Assembly: GCF_008017415.1 (NCBI RefSeq)
Contig: NZ_VRSV01000001.1
Coordinates: 1,860,001-1,924,000, forward strand
DNA from: Microbacterium hatanonis
Lineage (GTDB): Bacteria; Actinomycetota; Actinomycetes; Actinomycetales; Microbacteriaceae
Reading direction: 5' to 3'
Length of the DNA: 64,000 nt
Below the pieces are notes generated by a model that saw only the letters and a list, made by a program, of their open reading frames with translations, was not told where the DNA came from and did not search any database. Made by a program: the position numbers and the translations under genes. Positions 62,218 through 64,000 of this stretch are shown one piece after another (within the stretch, counting starts at the first letter, position 1; every line of letters begins with the position of its first letter).

Positions 62218-63282
62218 ATGAGCATCCTCTTCTCCCCCCTCACGATCGGTGCGACGACGTTCCGCAACCGGCTGTGGGTGGCCCCCATGTGCCAGTACAG
62301 CGCCACCGACGGCATGCCCGGCGAATGGCACCACATGCACCTCGCACAGTTCGCCTCCGGCGGCGCGGGCCTGGTCGTCTCCGAAGCCGCCGCCGTGTCG
62401 CCGGAGGGGCGCATCTCGCCCGAGGACGTCGGCATCTGGAACGACGCCCAGCAGGCGGCCTGGGCCCCGATCGCCTCCGCGATCCGCTCCCGCGGGGCCG
62501 TCGCCGGCATCCAGCTCGCCCACGCCGGACGCAAGGCCTCGACATGGTCGCCGTTCTCCGGCGAGCGAGGAACCGTGCCCTCCGACCGGGGCGGTTGGCA
62601 GACCGTCGCGCCATCGGCGGTCGCCTTCGAGGGATACGCGACTCCCGCAGAGCTCGATCACACCGGGATCGACCACGTGGTGGCGAACTTCGCCTCCGCC
62701 GCGCGCCGCGCGGCAGCCGCCGGCTTCACGGTGCTCGAGATCCACGCCGCGCACGGATACCTGCTCCACCAGTTCCTCTCGCCGCTGTCGAACCTGCGCA
62801 CCGACGAGTACGGCGGGTCGTTCGAGAACCGCACCCGGCTGCTGCGCCGTGTGGTCACGGCGGTGAAGGATGCCGCGCCCGGCGCGCTCGTCGCTGTGCG
62901 GTTCTCCGCGACCGACTGGGCGGACGGCGGATGGGACGTCGACGACACCGTGCGCGCGGCCGCACTCGTGCAGGACCTCGGCGCGGAGCTCATCGACGTC
63001 TCCAGCGGCGGGCTCGTCGCCCACCAGCAGATCACCACCGGACCGGGCTACCAGGTCCCCTTCGCTGCGGCCGTGCGTGCCGGGGTCGACATCGCCGTGA
63101 ACGCCGTCGGCATGATCGACACGGGCGCGCTCGCCGAAGAGGTGCTCGCGCATGGTGACGCCGACGCGATCATGTCGGCGCGCGAGTGGCTCCGCGACCC
63201 GCACTTCGCCCTCCGCGCCGCCGGCGAGCTGGGCGCCGACGTCTCGTGGCCCCCGCAGTACGAGCGCGCCCGCCGTCGCTGA
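62218..63282 (+). CDS. Old yellow enzyme, YqjM-like ene-reductase
   Basis: A 354-residue FMN flavoprotein that reduces activated C=C bonds. Cys in APMCQYSA is the YqjM-type redox modulator; the HAAHGYLLHQFLSP block includes the substrate-binding His pair; RTRLLRRVV and the C-terminal DADAIMSAREWLRDPHF bind FMN phosphate. GGAGG is four bases before the ATG. Thermophilic-like OYEs share this Cys. Confidence 0.93.
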   Translation: MSILFSPLTIGATTFRNRLWVAPMCQYSATDGMPGEWHHMHLAQFASGGAGLVVSEAAAVSPEGRISPEDVGIWNDAQQAAWAPIASAIRSRGAVAGIQLAHAGRKASTWSPFSGERGTVPSDRGGWQTVAPSAVAFEGYATPAELDHTGIDHVVANFASAARRAAAAGFTVLEIHAAHGYLLHQFLSPLSNLRTDEYGGSFENRTRLLRRVVTAVKDAAPGALVAVRFSATDWADGGWDVDDTVRAAALVQDLGAELIDVSSGGLVAHQQITTGPGYQVPFAAAVRAGVDIAVNAVGMIDTGALAEEVLAHGDADAIMSAREWLRDPHFALRAAGELGADVSWPPQYERARRR

Positions 63283-63343
63283 GGCCCCCGCAGCATCCGG
63301 CCATCGCCCCCGTCCGCTTCTCCACCGGCAGGAATGTGGCGCA

Positions 63344-63387
63344 TTCCGGCGACTGACCCCATCAATTCCTAGGGTCAGTCGCCGGAA
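63344..63387. terminator. Perfect 16-bp hairpin between convergent genes
   Basis: Arms TTCCGGCGACTGACCC (63344-63359) and GGGTCAGTCGCCGGAA (63372-63387) are exact reverse complements with a 12-base AT-rich loop. It lies midway between the OYE stop and the CNNM gene's stop. Confidence 0.88.
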
Positions 63388-63426
63388 GGTGTGGCGATCG
63401 CGGGGATCTCTCCCTCGCACGACGCG

Positions 63427-64000
63427 TCAGCGCCGACGAGCAGTGGCGTCCTGCACCTCGCCGACGAGCTCTTCGATGATGTCCTCGAGGAACAGCACCG
63501 CGGTCGTCTCACCCGATTCGTTGCGCACCTGCGCGAGGTGACGGCCGGCGCGCCGCATGAGCGCGAGGGCGTCCTCGAGGTCGGTCGACTCCATCACGGG
63601 CACCATGTGGTGGATCCGCTTCGACGGCAGCGGACGAGCGACGTCGGTCACGGCGCCCTCCACCTCGGCGGCACGGAGCACGTCCTTCAGATGCACGTAG
63701 CCGACGGGCATGTTCTCGGCATCCACGATCACGTAGCGCGAGTACCCGTGCTTCGCGACGGCCCGCTCGATCTCGTCGGGCGTCGTCGTCTCGGGGAGGG
63801 TCACCAGGTCGGCCAGCGGCACCGCCACGTCGCGACTCTTCTTGTCGGTGAACTCCACGACGGCCGCCACTGTGCCGGCCAGGTCGTCGAGCACGCCCTC
63901 TCGACGCGACTGGTTCACGATCGTCGCGACCTCGTCGAGGGTGAAGGTGGATGCTGCCTCGTCCTTCGGCTCGACACGGAACAGGCGCAGCACGTGGTTG
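63427..64000 (-). CDS. CNNM/CorC-type protein with CBS pair, C-terminal part
   Basis: The frame runs off the window edge; the 191 visible residues begin NHVLRLFRVEPKDE, which is the end of the membrane (DUF21) domain and start of the linker in hemolysin/CNNM proteins. Two CBS domains follow (about PLADLVTLPETTTPDEIERAVAKHGYSRYVIVD and the RRAGRHLAQVRN block). Such proteins are linked to Mg/Co efflux or sensing. No C-terminal CorC_HlyC domain is seen after the CBS pair. Confidence 0.85.
   Translation of the reverse strand, partial: NHVLRLFRVEPKDEAASTFTLDEVATIVNQSRREGVLDDLAGTVAAVVEFTDKKSRDVAVPLADLVTLPETTTPDEIERAVAKHGYSRYVIVDAENMPVGYVHLKDVLRAAEVEGAVTDVARPLPSKRIHHMVPVMESTDLEDALALMRRAGRHLAQVRNESGETTAVLFLEDIIEELVGEVQDATARRR

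Overview
The window is a gene-dense stretch of a high-G+C actinobacterial chromosome. Several traits point to Microbacterium or a close Microbacteriaceae relative: GTG and TTG starts are common, -10 boxes are of the TAnnnT type, many start codons sit 6-7 bases after such a box (leaderless mRNAs), coupled genes share GTGA or ATGA overlaps, L25 is the long Ctc form, and the order glmU-prs next to tRNA-Gln is present. No phage, transposon or CRISPR array is visible. Most content is core metabolism with a few accessory loci. No gap without a gene reaches 300 bases.

Region by region. 1-8.6 kb: end of ppc, a gamma-carbonic-anhydrase-like protein, mfd, a small membrane protein, pth and rplY, separated by strong hairpins, plus an overlooked 42-residue membrane protein. 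8.6-15.9 kb: an aldonate locus (gluconokinase, L-idonate 5-dehydrogenase, gluconate 5-dehydrogenase, GntP permease) divergent from a FadR-type regulator and gnd, with a GATAGTAC operator candidate between them. 16-20.5 kb: a MacB-like ABC pair divergent from an OmpR-type two-component system. 20.7-23.6 kb: an FMN-binding lipoprotein, ApbE and an RnfD-ferredoxin-reductase fusion, which look like an extracytosolic flavin electron-transfer unit. 23.7-28.7 kb: prs, glmU, tRNA-Gln, a MarR regulator and an ABC-F protein. 28.9-32.2 kb: a four-gene osmoprotectant ABC importer. 32-38 kb: ispE and rsmA, held apart by an aldo-keto reductase, a Stealth-type sugar-phosphate transferase and a phosphodiesterase.

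38-43.9 kb: a sugar symporter, an arginase-family enzyme, an HExxH protein, a stand-alone SIP domain under a likely iron box, a tyrosine phosphatase, an AhpD-like protein and a hydrolase. 44-49 kb: a complete peptide-type ABC importer. 49-50.4 kb: a protealysin-like M4 protease overlapping its emfourin-type inhibitor. 50.4-64 kb: GNAT, ung, a purine phosphoribosyltransferase, MFS carriers, three SDR/OYE-type oxidoreductases, the metY and metX methionine genes, a thiamine-binding protein, a GT87 mannosyltransferase-like protein, nnrD and a truncated CNNM/CorC protein.

Three patterns cut across the window. One is a strongly over-represented 9-mer, GGATGCTGC (23 copies on both strands). The second is a family of long intergenic palindromes at gene ends. 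The third is the large number of -10 boxes placed 6-7 bases before start codons.
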